Shown piece by piece: positions 25,191-34,333 of a stretch of 64,000 bases of DNA. The notes beneath the pieces were generated by a model, which was not told the DNA's origin, ran no database searches, and saw nothing but the letters and a program-made list of their open reading frames with translations. Numbering within the stretch: the first letter of the stretch is position 1; the number at the start of each line of letters is the position of its first letter. The translations under genes and the position numbers were made by a program. This DNA is from an uncultured Clostridia bacterium (GTDB taxonomy: Bacteria > Bacillota > Clostridia > Oscillospirales > Acutalibacteraceae), in the NCBI GenBank assembly GCA_947631945.1, contig CANRNI010000002.1, positions 1 to 64,000 of the forward strand. The letters run 5' to 3'.

Positions 25191-28100
25191 TTATTCAAGT
25201 CCGAGGTCGTGAGCCATCTGCGCCGTTTTAAGCTGTAAAAGCTTGGAAACGCCCTGCTCCTGCATTGTTACGCCGTAAAGTATATCGGCTTCTTCCATTG
25301 TGCCGCGTCTGTGGGTTATAAGTATAAACTGCGTCTTATCGGTCATATTTTTAAGATATCTCGCGTACCTTAATACGTTTACATCGTCGAGAGCTGCTTC
25401 GACCTCGTCAAAAATGCAGAACGGCGACGGAGTAACCTTAAGAATTGAAAAAAGCAGAGCTATAGCGCACAATCCCTTTTCTCCGCCCGAAAGCAAAGAC
25501 ATACTCTTGACGTTTTTTCCCGGAGGCTGAGCCTTAATTTCTATACCGCATTCGAGTATATCATTTTCGTCCTCCAAAATAAGCTCCGCGTTTCCTCCTC
25601 CGAAAAGCTCGGTAAACGTCCGAGCGAAATTTCTGTTGATTATATCGAACCTTTCACGGAACTGCACCGCCATTTTATCGGTAAGCGAATAAATCATCTT
25701 GGTAAGCTCGGTTTTTGATTTTTCTACGTCGTCAAGCTGCGCTTTCATAAATTCATAGCGTTCGGAAACCTCTTTGTATTCGTCGATAGCCGCAACATTG
25801 ACGTTCCCGAGAGCTTTAATTTTTCCTTTAAGCTCCGCGAGACGTTTTCTTGCGTCGGGAACGGATTCAATTTTTATATCAAGCTGCAAAGCCTCGCGTC
25901 TTGTCAGCTTATATTCTTCAAACAGCTTCGCTTCCGTTTCTTCCTGTTCTTTAAGAAGCGAATTTTTTTTATCCTCAAGCCTTACAAGCTCCGCAGAAAG
26001 CCGCTCCTTTTCCTCTGTTTTTGAGCGCTCCCGAGTTCTTAAATCGCCTGACTGCTTTTCAAACAAATCGCGCTTGACGACAAGAGAAGATATTTCGGAT
26101 TTATTTTCTTCGGCAAGCTTACGCAGTTCCGAGGATTTTTCATTAAGCTCATCTATTCTTCGAGCAAGTTTTTCGTTCTTTTCCTTAGTCTCCGATATTT
26201 CTCGGTCAAGCCTTCCGATTCTGTCTGAACGGTCGTTTTTGCGTTCCTCAAGGTCTGAAATTTGGGAATTAATATTTTCAATATCGCGCATCGACGATAC
26301 TATTTCTATATTGACCTCAGAAATTTTTTTAGAAACGTTTTCCCGCTCCTCGGAAAGATTTTTCCTGTCGCCGGATAAAATTTCGGCCTTTTCGCGAGAG
26401 GACGCTATTTCTTTTTCAACGGCGTCGGCATTCTTTTGAGCCTCCGTCATTAACGAGCTGAAATACGCGGCTCTGCCGTCGGCCGAAAGCGTTTCGTCGG
26501 AAAGAGCTTTTAAAGAGCTTTCCGCAATCGACAGTTTGCTTTCGGCAAGACTTAAAAGGTTATCCGTTTTCAGCTTTTCCTCCTGCTCGCGAAGCAAATC
26601 GCCCTTTACGCCCTCAAGAGCTGCGTTATCGGCGCTGTAATCCTCCTTGAGTCTTTTATATTCCGCTTCAAGCTCCGCGATACGCGCCGCATCCGATTGT
26701 ATTTCATCTTTAAGTCTGCGGATTTCATTTGCACGCGAAAGAAATCCCGAGCCTGAAATCCTTGAACCGCCCGTCATTGAGCCGCCGGCGTTTATCACCT
26801 GACCGTCAAGAGTTACGACCTTAAAACGGTGATTGTATTTTCTCGCTATCGCCGCCGCTGAATCTATATCGTCCGAGATAACTGTTTTTCCAAGCTGAGC
26901 TTCAACTATATTTTCATATTTTTTATCGTAACTTACAATTTTTGAAGCAATATTTATATATCCTCTGCAATTTTCAAGACCGTTTTCGTGAAGCTCTCTG
27001 CCCTTTACCGTATCAAGAGGGAAAAAAGTAGTTCTTCCGAGATTATTGTTTTTAAGAAAATAAACCGCCTTTTTCGCGTCGTCCTCCGTTTCGGTGACTA
27101 TATGCTGGATAGACGCTCCGAGAGCCGTCTCTATCGCGAGAGAATATGTATCGGGGGAAGAAATAAGCTGTGAAAGAGGGCCGTGTATACCCTTTAACGA
27201 GCCGTGAAGCGACGATTTCATTACAGCCTTTACAGAACCCTGATAGCCCTCCATATTTTTCTCCATGTCCTCGAGCATACGAACGCGGTTTTTTTTCTGC
27301 TCAAGGTCAAGTCCCGCTTTGTCCATGATAAATTTATGCTGTTCAACCCTTTGAGCTTTGGACTTCACCTTTATCATATACCCGGAAACGGAGTTTGTAA
27401 AGGATAAAATTTTTTCTCTGTGAGCTTCGGCCTTTTTGCCGAATAACAATACCTCGTCTTTATATGACGACATTTCTTTATTTTTAGCCTTAATTTCAGC
27501 TTCTACGGACATTTTCCGTTTTTCGATTTCGTCAAGCGATGATTTAGCCGATGAGTATTTTATATTTTCCTCGGAGAGCTTCTGCATAAGATTTGAAAGA
27601 ACGTCTGAAATTCGTATATACTCGTCCGAGATATCCGCATCGCGAGTTCTAAGTCCCTCAAGCTCGTTTGAAAACGCCTTAATCTCGCCGTTTTTCGCGT
27701 CGATTATACTTTTTAAATCTTCGATTGACTTTTTCGCTTTTTCTATCTGTTCGTCTATCTGAGCGGAGGATACGCTCTCCTGTGATTTTTCTCTTTCTAT
27801 GCGCTCAATAGCGGCTTTATTGTGTTCTATTGAGTTTTTGTTGACAGCCGTAAGTGAATCGACCGTAGCCGCTTCTTCCTCCGTTTCACGGACAGAATGT
27901 TGAAGATTATCAATTCTTATATTTATATCTCTTATGCTCTCCGACGTCTGCTCCTCGGAAGCAATTATATTTTCGAGTTCTTCTTCCGTCTGCTTATAGT
28001 GCATTTCGGCCACGGTATATTTGTTGCTCTGCTCACGTATAAGTCCTGCCGATTTTTCCAAAATATCGAGCCACAAACCGATTTCAAGATTTTTCCTTTC

Positions 28101-28760
28101 GGAAGCGTAGGTCAAAAATTTCTGAGCTTTCTCGCTCTGCTTTTCAAGCGGACCGACACGCTCCTCAAGTCCCGTAAGTATATCGCGGAGCCTTAAAAGG
28201 TTTTCCTCCGCCTGAGAAAGTCTTTTCAGAGCGTCGGCTCTGCGGTACCTGTAATGGGATATTCCCGCCGCCTCTTCAAACATTTCGCGCCTGTCCTCGG
28301 ATTTAGCCGAAACCATATCCTCAATTCTGCCCTGACTTACCATTGAATATCCGTCGCGTCCGAGCCCGGTATCCATAAACAGCTCGTGAATGTCGCGGAG
28401 CCTTACTGACTCGCCGTTTATCCTGTATTCGCTTTCACCCGAGCGATAAAAACGTCTTGTAACCGAAACCTCGTCGCTGTCCCTTGAAAGCCGTCTGTCC
28501 TTGTTTTCAAGACGCAGAGTAACCTCGGCAAAGCCCTGCGCTCTGCGTGTCTTTGTACCGCTGAAAACAACGTCCTCCATTTTAGCTCCGCGCAGAGATT
28601 TTGTAGACTGTTCGCCGAGGACCCATTTTACAGCGTCGGCAATATTGCTTTTGCCCGAGCCGTTGGGACCCACAACGGCGGTCATACCGTTTCCGAATTC
28701 GAGCTTAGTCTTATCGGGAAAGGATTTAAATCCCTGCATTTCGATTGATTTTAAATACAT
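25191..28760 (-). CDS. smc: Chromosome segregation ATPase SMC
   Basis: 1189 residues with the full SMC plan: N-terminal ATPase head with GPNGSGKSN (31-39), a long coiled coil, a central hinge near 500-680 (GYQGSVKAVM to GGSMTGGSRISGSGF), a returning coiled coil, and a C-terminal head with LSGGEKGLCAIALLFSILK and DEVEAALDD. SMC with ScpA/ScpB loops and condenses DNA from the origin. The gene begins 2 bases after the end of the upstream radical SAM gene. Confidence 0.98.
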   Translation of the reverse strand: MYLKSIEMQGFKSFPDKTKLEFGNGMTAVVGPNGSGKSNIADAVKWVLGEQSTKSLRGAKMEDVVFSGTKTRRAQGFAEVTLRLENKDRRLSRDSDEVSVTRRFYRSGESEYRINGESVRLRDIHELFMDTGLGRDGYSMVSQGRIEDMVSAKSEDRREMFEEAAGISHYRYRRADALKRLSQAEENLLRLRDILTGLEERVGPLEKQSEKAQKFLTYASERKNLEIGLWLDILEKSAGLIREQSNKYTVAEMHYKQTEEELENIIASEEQTSESIRDINIRIDNLQHSVRETEEEAATVDSLTAVNKNSIEHNKAAIERIEREKSQESVSSAQIDEQIEKAKKSIEDLKSIIDAKNGEIKAFSNELEGLRTRDADISDEYIRISDVLSNLMQKLSEENIKYSSAKSSLDEIEKRKMSVEAEIKAKNKEMSSYKDEVLLFGKKAEAHREKILSFTNSVSGYMIKVKSKAQRVEQHKFIMDKAGLDLEQKKNRVRMLEDMEKNMEGYQGSVKAVMKSSLHGSLKGIHGPLSQLISSPDTYSLAIETALGASIQHIVTETEDDAKKAVYFLKNNNLGRTTFFPLDTVKGRELHENGLENCRGYINIASKIVSYDKKYENIVEAQLGKTVISDDIDSAAAIARKYNHRFKVVTLDGQVINAGGSMTGGSRISGSGFLSRANEIRRLKDEIQSDAARIAELEAEYKRLKEDYSADNAALEGVKGDLLREQEEKLKTDNLLSLAESKLSIAESSLKALSDETLSADGRAAYFSSLMTEAQKNADAVEKEIASSREKAEILSGDRKNLSEERENVSKKISEVNIEIVSSMRDIENINSQISDLEERKNDRSDRIGRLDREISETKEKNEKLARRIDELNEKSSELRKLAEENKSEISSLVVKRDLFEKQSGDLRTRERSKTEEKERLSAELVRLEDKKNSLLKEQEETEAKLFEEYKLTRREALQLDIKIESVPDARKRLAELKGKIKALGNVNVAAIDEYKEVSERYEFMKAQLDDVEKSKTELTKMIYSLTDKMAVQFRERFDIINRNFARTFTELFGGGNAELILEDENDILECGIEIKAQPPGKNVKSMSLLSGGEKGLCAIALLFSILKVTPSPFCIFDEVEAALDDVNVLRYARYLKNMTDKTQFILITHRRGTMEEADILYGVTMQEQGVSKLLQLKTAQMAHDLGLE

Positions 28761-28762
28761 TG

Positions 28763-29764
28763 CTATTCCTCACATATGAGACGGACTTCATATTTTTTTA
28801 GCCCGCCGCACTCTCTTACGCGCGCATACACTCCGATTTCTTCGAGGGCTTTTATATTGCGCCTTTTCTGTCCCGTCATTTTTGAAATTTCCCCGGGACA
28901 GACGTTCACCGTTATCTTACCTTTAATATGTTCATTATTTACGATATTCATTACCTTATCAAGATAAATTCTGCTCTCGCACAATTCTCTGAAAGCCGGG
29001 TGATACGCTCCCGCGACATAGCCGTCTTCGGTGTTTCCGCCCGAATGAAGTCCGAGCCTGATAACGTCTATACCCGCTTCATTAAACATTTCAAGGAGCC
29101 TTGCGCAAAGCGGTACGGCGCTTTCAAGCGTTTGAGGAGTATATTTGCCTTCACGGTAAATTTCGGCAAGACGCGTATTCTCCAAAACAACGGTAGGATA
29201 TATTCTTACCGTATTCGGAGCCAATTCAATCAGTTTTTCGGCAGTCATAAGCGACGTTTCGTCATCGTCTCCGTAAAGTCCCGTCATCATTTGAAGCCCC
29301 AATTCAAAGCCCTCGGATTTTATCATTTCCGACGCGTTTATCACATCGGCGGCTGTATGACCTCTTTCATTCATCGCAAGAACTCTGTCCGACATACTCT
29401 GCGCGCCGAGTTCAATAGCTGTAACGCCGTATTTTTTCAGTAAAGAAAGAATATCCTTATCTATAGCGTCGGGGCGGGTCGAACATCTTATGCCGCGAAA
29501 AAGCCCTTTTTGGATATAAGGATAGGCGCTCTCAAGCAGATAAATCATATATTCGCGGTCGATTGCGGTAAAACTGCCTCCGAAAAAAGCTATTTCGCTG
29601 TTTGAAGCGTCATAATCACCTTTTACGGCTATACTTACCGCCTTTTTAATATCCTCTGCGGTAAGGCGCTTTGACGAACCGGAAATAGTCCTCTGATTGC
29701 AGAAACTGCACATATGAGGACAACCCTCATGAGGCACAAAAAGCGCGACGTTTATATGCTTCAT
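28763..29764 (-). CDS. Elp3-like radical SAM protein
   Basis: 333 residues with C15-x3-C19-x2-C22 (CPHMCSFC), FFGGSFTAID for SAM binding, and the region LELGAQS/GLQMMTGLYGDD typical of the Elp3-like radical SAM group found between rnc and smc in Clostridia. There is no C-terminal acetyltransferase domain, so it is not a full Elp3. The cofactor, a 4Fe-4S cluster and SAM, is clear; the substrate is unknown, and its conserved position suggests tRNA or rRNA modification. Its start overlaps the rnc stop by 4 bases (ATGA). Confidence 0.88.
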   Translation of the reverse strand: MKHINVALFVPHEGCPHMCSFCNQRTISGSSKRLTAEDIKKAVSIAVKGDYDASNSEIAFFGGSFTAIDREYMIYLLESAYPYIQKGLFRGIRCSTRPDAIDKDILSLLKKYGVTAIELGAQSMSDRVLAMNERGHTAADVINASEMIKSEGFELGLQMMTGLYGDDDETSLMTAEKLIELAPNTVRIYPTVVLENTRLAEIYREGKYTPQTLESAVPLCARLLEMFNEAGIDVIRLGLHSGGNTEDGYVAGAYHPAFRELCESRIYLDKVMNIVNNEHIKGKITVNVCPGEISKMTGQKRRNIKALEEIGVYARVRECGGLKKYEVRLICEE

Positions 29765-30435
29765 ACCTTGACGCCCATGAGCTTAAGCGCTTCCCTCGCC
29801 GCCATCTGCTCGGCCTGCTTTTTGCTTCTGCCCTCGCCCGTTCCTATAACGTTGCTGTTGAGCTTTACCTCTACAATGAATTTTTTATTGTGGTCGGGAC
29901 CAGATTCGCCCGCCATAAAGTATTCAAGTATTTCGCCGTGATTTCTCTGGATTATTTCCTGAAGCGTTGATTTGTAGTCGGTTATCGTAGGCTCGTCAAT
30001 TTCTGCGTTTGCAATAAACCCAAGTACAAATTTTTTCGCTTCATCAAAGCCGGAGTCAATAAAAATTGCCGCTATAAGAGATTCAAACGCGTCCGCAAGG
30101 ATAGAGGGGCGTTTTCGTCCGCCGGTACGCGTTTCGCCTTTTCCAAGATACATAAACTCTCCGAGCTTGATTGATTCCGCGAAACGATGGAGCGATTTTT
30201 CACATACAAGCGTTGACCTGAGCTTTGTAAGCTGTCCCTCCGGCATTTCGGGGTGCATTCTGTATAAATATTCGGCGGTTATCATACCAAGGACGGAATC
30301 CCCAAGAAACTCCAGACGCTCGTTATATTTGATGTCTCCGCCCATCTCATTCGCATAAGACGAATGTGTCAGAGCAGTTTTCAGAAGCTCTTTATTTTTA
30401 AATTCGTATTCTATTATTTGTTCCAAAATATGCAT
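29761..30435 (-). CDS. rnc: Ribonuclease III
   Basis: 224 residues from the ATG at 30435 (MHILEQIIEYEF); a longer in-frame start lies inside trmFO and is unlikely. The catalytic signature NERLEFLGDSVL is at 38-49, with a second acidic motif DAFESLIAAIFIDSGF. A C-terminal double-stranded RNA-binding domain has FIVEVKLNSNVIGTGEGRSKKQAEQMAA. It cleaves double-stranded RNA in rRNA maturation and decay. Confidence 0.95.
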   Translation of the reverse strand: MHILEQIIEYEFKNKELLKTALTHSSYANEMGGDIKYNERLEFLGDSVLGMITAEYLYRMHPEMPEGQLTKLRSTLVCEKSLHRFAESIKLGEFMYLGKGETRTGGRKRPSILADAFESLIAAIFIDSGFDEAKKFVLGFIANAEIDEPTITDYKSTLQEIIQRNHGEILEYFMAGESGPDHNKKFIVEVKLNSNVIGTGEGRSKKQAEQMAAREALKLMGVKV

Positions 30436-30466
30436 ATTATCATCTTCTGTTTTTATTTTTTCACGG

Positions 30467-31780
30467 TTATAATTGCTCCGAAATAAACCTTTCCATAACG
30501 TCGAGACTTCTTTTCGCAAGAGCAGAATAGCGCTCTTTTTTATCCCTGATTTTTTCCGAAAGAGGAGGCAGTAGTCCGAATGAAGCGCCCATAGGCTGAA
30601 AATCGCTTACGCTTTTATCGCTTATAAAACGCGAAAGAGCGCCGATTATTGTTTCGGGAGGAAAAATTACGGTATTTTCACCGTTAATGCGTTTAGCCGC
30701 GTTTATTCCGGCGGCGATTCCCGCTGCGGCGGACTCCATATAGCCCTCAACGCCCGTAATCTGACCTGCGAAAAATATTTCGGGATGAGTTTTCATGGAA
30801 AAATCGCCGTTTAAAATCACGGGAGAATCAAGAAAGGTATTTCTGTGCATAACTCCGTATCTTACGAACTGTGCCTCGCGTAGTGCCGGAATCATCGAAA
30901 AAACTCTTTTCTGCTCGCTGAATTTAAGGTTTGTCTGAAATCCTACAAGATTATACATGGTTCCCGAATTATTTTCCTTGCGGAGCTGGAGGACTGCCCA
31001 CGGTCTGTGACCTGTGTAGGGGTCTCTCAATCCCACCGGTTTAAGGGGACCGAAACGTATGGTATCCGCTCCCCTTTTCGCCATAACCTCAATCGGCATA
31101 CAGCCCTCATAAACGTGTTTTTTATCAAACTCATGAAGTTCGGCGATTTCGGCGTTTACAAGCTCGCTGTAAAACGCCTCGTACTCTTCTTTATTCATGG
31201 GACAATTAATATAGTCGTCGCTTCCGCCCCTGTCATACCTTGACTGACGGAAAGCCTTGGACATATCTATGCTGTCGGCTTCTATCACCGGCGCGGCCGC
31301 GTCAAAAAAGCTTAAAAATGAATTTCCCGTGAGCTTTATTATACTTTTGGCGAGAGCATCGGAGACAAGAGGTCCGGCGGCTATTATCACAGCGTCAAAG
31401 CCGCTCGGGATTTCCGTAATTTCGCGTCTTATAACATTTATGTTTTCGTCTTCACCGATAATTTTTGTTACAAGCGAAGAAAACAGTTCTCTGTCCACCG
31501 CGAGCGCTCCGCCTGCCGGCACGGCCGTCTTTTCCGCACATTCGACGGCAACCGAGCCGAGCATTTTCATTTCCGCTTTTAAAAGTCCCGAAGCAGATTC
31601 GGTTCGGATTGCCTTAAATGAATTTGAACAGACAAGCTCGCATAAATTCTCGGATTTATGCGCCGGAGAAAACCGCTTAGGCTTCATTTCAAAAAGGTCA
31701 ACAGAAATTCCCCTTTTTGATAATTGTTTCGCACATTCCGCGCCCGCGAAACCTCCGCCTATTACCGCCGCCTTACTCAT
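30467..31780 (-). CDS. trmFO: Folate/FAD-dependent tRNA uracil-54 methyltransferase TrmFO
   Basis: 437 residues from the ATG at 31780 (or 31783), overlapping the topA stop. The FAD-binding start is AAVIGGGFAGAECAKQL, followed by LFEMKP, the SENLCELVCSNSFKA motif and GYMESAAAGIAAGINAAKR near the end. TrmFO forms 5-methyluridine at position 54 of tRNA from methylene-tetrahydrofolate. The topA-trmFO pairing is conserved in Firmicutes. Confidence 0.96.
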   Translation of the reverse strand: MSKAAVIGGGFAGAECAKQLSKRGISVDLFEMKPKRFSPAHKSENLCELVCSNSFKAIRTESASGLLKAEMKMLGSVAVECAEKTAVPAGGALAVDRELFSSLVTKIIGEDENINVIRREITEIPSGFDAVIIAAGPLVSDALAKSIIKLTGNSFLSFFDAAAPVIEADSIDMSKAFRQSRYDRGGSDDYINCPMNKEEYEAFYSELVNAEIAELHEFDKKHVYEGCMPIEVMAKRGADTIRFGPLKPVGLRDPYTGHRPWAVLQLRKENNSGTMYNLVGFQTNLKFSEQKRVFSMIPALREAQFVRYGVMHRNTFLDSPVILNGDFSMKTHPEIFFAGQITGVEGYMESAAAGIAAGINAAKRINGENTVIFPPETIIGALSRFISDKSVSDFQPMGASFGLLPPLSEKIRDKKERYSALAKRSLDVMERFISEQL

Positions 31781-33902
31781 CATCGTCATTTTCGTTATTC
31801 TTTTTGCTTTTTGACGCTTTTCTCTCATATCCGCAGCCTTCGGCAAGGCATCTTATAACGCCTCCCCTGCTTGCCTTGAAAAGCGTTTTGCCGCAATTCG
31901 GACACACTTCGCTTGTAGGAGTGTCCCATGTCATAAAGCCGCAATCGGGATAGTTCGAACAGCCGAAAAAAGTATGACCTTTTTTTGATTTTTTGCCTAT
32001 AACCTCGCCGCCGCATACGGGGCATTTGCCCTGTGTATGCTCAACGTACGGCTTCGTGTTTTTACATTCGGGGTAGCCCGGACACGCTAAAAATTTTCCG
32101 AAGCGGCCGACCTTTATAACCATGTTCCTGCCGCATTTTTCACATATAACGTCCGTTTTGTCTTCTTCAAGCTGAATTTTTACTCCCGCCATCTGCGCCT
32201 TTGCTTTTTCAAGCGTATTTTCAAATTCGCCGTAAAAATCATGAAGCATCGAGATGTAATTCATTTTGCCGGCTTCAACTTCATCGAGATTCGTTTCCAT
32301 TCCCGCCGTAAATTTAGTGTTTACTATTTTCGGGAACTGCTCTTTCAGAAGATTTGTGGTGGCAATTCCGAGCTCCGTAGGTTTAAGCTGTTTCTTTTCT
32401 CTTACAACGTAATCTCTCGATGTTATGGTTGAAATTATCGTAGCGTAAGTGCTTGGTCTTCCGACTCCCGTTTCCTCAAGCGTCTTTATCAGAGAAGCTT
32501 CCGTATATCTTGCCGGAGGCTGCGTAAAATGCTGTTCGGGCAAAAGCTCTTTAAATTTAAGCGCGTCGCCCGCGTTCATTTCGGGCATATTGTTTTCGCT
32601 GTTTTCTTCATCGTCCGCGTCTGTCTGATAGAGTACGGTATAGCCGTCAAATTTAACGGAATATCCGCTTGCCGAAAAAGTACAAAAACCTTCGGTTCCT
32701 TCTTTTACGGCTTTAATATCAATCTTAACGGTATCCTGTAAGCAGTTGACCATAAGACTTGCGATAAATCTTTTCCAAATCAAATCGTAAAGCTTATACT
32801 GGTCGGACGTCAGCGAACCCTTTGCTTCCAATGGAGTAAGAGCCGGAACTGTGGGTCTTATAGCCTCGTGACCGTCCTGCGTTCTGTTTTTGTTTTTATA
32901 TATTCTCGGCTTATCCGGAAGATATTTTGCGCCGTACGTCCGCCTGATATATTCGCAGCCTTCCTCTCTCGATTCATCGGAGATTCTCAGCGAATCGGTT
33001 CTCATATAGGTTATAAGACCTATCGAGCCGTAGCCCGGCACATCTATGCCTTCATAAAGCTCCTGAGCGACTTTCATGGTTTTTTTTGAAGTAAAACCGA
33101 GCCTGTGGGATGCGTCCTGCTGTAATGTCGAGGTTATAAACGGGGGCATCGGCTGTCTCTTTCTTACGCCCTTTTTTACATTTTCAACAGTATATACGGC
33201 GTCTTTAAGACGGGCGGTATATTTTTCTGTCTGCTCTTTATTTTCAAGCTTGACCTTTCCGTTCTCATCACCGGTAAAAGAAGCCTTGAAAACCTTTCTC
33301 GAATGAGGGGCGGAAAGCTTCGCGGTTATCGACCAGTATTCCTCGGGGACAAACGCGTTGATTTCGTCCTCTCTGTCAACAATAAGCCGAACAGCCACGC
33401 TCTGTACCCTGCCCGCAGAAAGACCTCGCCTGATTTTTTGAGAAATAAACGGGCTTAAACGATAACCCACAAGTCTGTCGAGAATACGTCTTGCCTGCTG
33501 GGCGTTTACAAGGTCCATATCAATTTTATCGGGATTGGCCATTCCGTTCTGTACGCTTTTTTTATTTATCTCATTAAACTTTACTCTTTTTGTCTTTTCA
33601 ATGTCAAGGTCAAGGAGAGTAGCGAGGTGCCACGAAATAGCCTCGCCTTCACGGTCGGGGTCCGTTGCGAGATACACTTCGTCGCTCTCTTTTGCTATCT
33701 CCGAAAGCTCTTTTACAAGCTTTTCCTTACCTTTTATCACAACGTATTTCGGTGCGAAATCGTGTTCAACGTCAACGCTTAGCTTTGAAGCGTATAAATC
33801 GCGCACATGCCCCATCGAGGCTTTGACCTCAAAGCCGCTTCCCAAATACTTTTTAATCGTCCCCGCTTTTGTCGGAGACTCAACAATTACTAATTTTGAC
33901 AT
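31773..33902 (-). CDS. topA: DNA topoisomerase I
   Basis: 709 residues. The Toprim domain starts SKLVIVESPTKAGTIKKYLG, with DPDREGEAISWHL. The catalytic Tyr lies in GLITYMRTDSLRIS. The C-terminus has three four-Cys zinc ribbons (CEKCGRN, CPVCGGE, CPNCGKT with their partner Cys pairs). It relaxes negative supercoils. The C-terminus is acidic (ENDDDE). Its 5' leader carries the GAAAGGAGCGGTACG motif. Confidence 0.98.
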   Translation of the reverse strand: MSKLVIVESPTKAGTIKKYLGSGFEVKASMGHVRDLYASKLSVDVEHDFAPKYVVIKGKEKLVKELSEIAKESDEVYLATDPDREGEAISWHLATLLDLDIEKTKRVKFNEINKKSVQNGMANPDKIDMDLVNAQQARRILDRLVGYRLSPFISQKIRRGLSAGRVQSVAVRLIVDREDEINAFVPEEYWSITAKLSAPHSRKVFKASFTGDENGKVKLENKEQTEKYTARLKDAVYTVENVKKGVRKRQPMPPFITSTLQQDASHRLGFTSKKTMKVAQELYEGIDVPGYGSIGLITYMRTDSLRISDESREEGCEYIRRTYGAKYLPDKPRIYKNKNRTQDGHEAIRPTVPALTPLEAKGSLTSDQYKLYDLIWKRFIASLMVNCLQDTVKIDIKAVKEGTEGFCTFSASGYSVKFDGYTVLYQTDADDEENSENNMPEMNAGDALKFKELLPEQHFTQPPARYTEASLIKTLEETGVGRPSTYATIISTITSRDYVVREKKQLKPTELGIATTNLLKEQFPKIVNTKFTAGMETNLDEVEAGKMNYISMLHDFYGEFENTLEKAKAQMAGVKIQLEEDKTDVICEKCGRNMVIKVGRFGKFLACPGYPECKNTKPYVEHTQGKCPVCGGEVIGKKSKKGHTFFGCSNYPDCGFMTWDTPTSEVCPNCGKTLFKASRGGVIRCLAEGCGYERKASKSKKNNENDDDE

Positions 33903-34066
33903 ATAAATCGCCTTGCGGTACGTTTACACAGCGGTATAACAATATTTCTTTGCGCGTCCTTCTCGCGCCGTACCGCTCCTTTCCGAGTATTTATTTTTGC
34001 GCATATAAGCGTGTTCATACTATACAATATGCAAAATTTTGCCGTTAAGACGCGTGCCGTGAATAT
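33903..34066 (-). promoter_or_regulatory. topA leader with GAAAGGAGCGGTACG and complementary arm
   Basis: On the minus strand, GAAAGGAGCGGTACG (33969-33983) is followed about 46 bases later by CGTACCGC (33915-33922), which can pair with it. The second arm abuts AAGG, the likely topA ribosome site. The same leader motif precedes the TrpR-like gene and the beta-galactosidase gene. No clear promoter was assigned in the rest of the interval. Confidence 0.4.
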
Positions 34067-34237
34067 GGCAATACCGCACAATTAGCGGCTGCCGCCTTTG
34101 CCGCGCATCTGTACCGATATTTTCCGTCATTTTTGCCAAAAGTTCCTTGAAATACGTCAGTATTCCTGCGTCACTTTTGTCAATCTGACGAAAAATATCA
34201 CGGCACATCTGCACGACAATAATTATGCGGTATTGCC
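34067..34237 (-). repeat. 171-bp inverted-terminal-repeat element, copy A
   Basis: It starts GGCAATACCGCACAATTA and ends TAATTATGCGGTATTGCC, the same length and inverted ends as copy B, but in opposite orientation. The interior holds an open frame on the minus strand with FRQIDKSDAGILTYFKEL and LAKMTEN. It lies between dprA and topA. Bases 34238-34333 contain no recognised gene, only a GC-poor tail to the dprA stop. Confidence 0.85.
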
Positions 34238-34333
34238 ATAGGTCTTATCCGAAAATCGAAAATGCGGACGGGAACGGGGAATTTTTTGTCGGACAACGGT
34301 ATTTTGCGGGAATACAATAAAAATCAACCGAAT

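Noticed and set aside
30435-30519. Longer start for rnc
   Set aside because: The extra N-terminal residues lie in trmFO and do not resemble RNase III; the ATG at 30435 begins the normal sequence MHILEQ.
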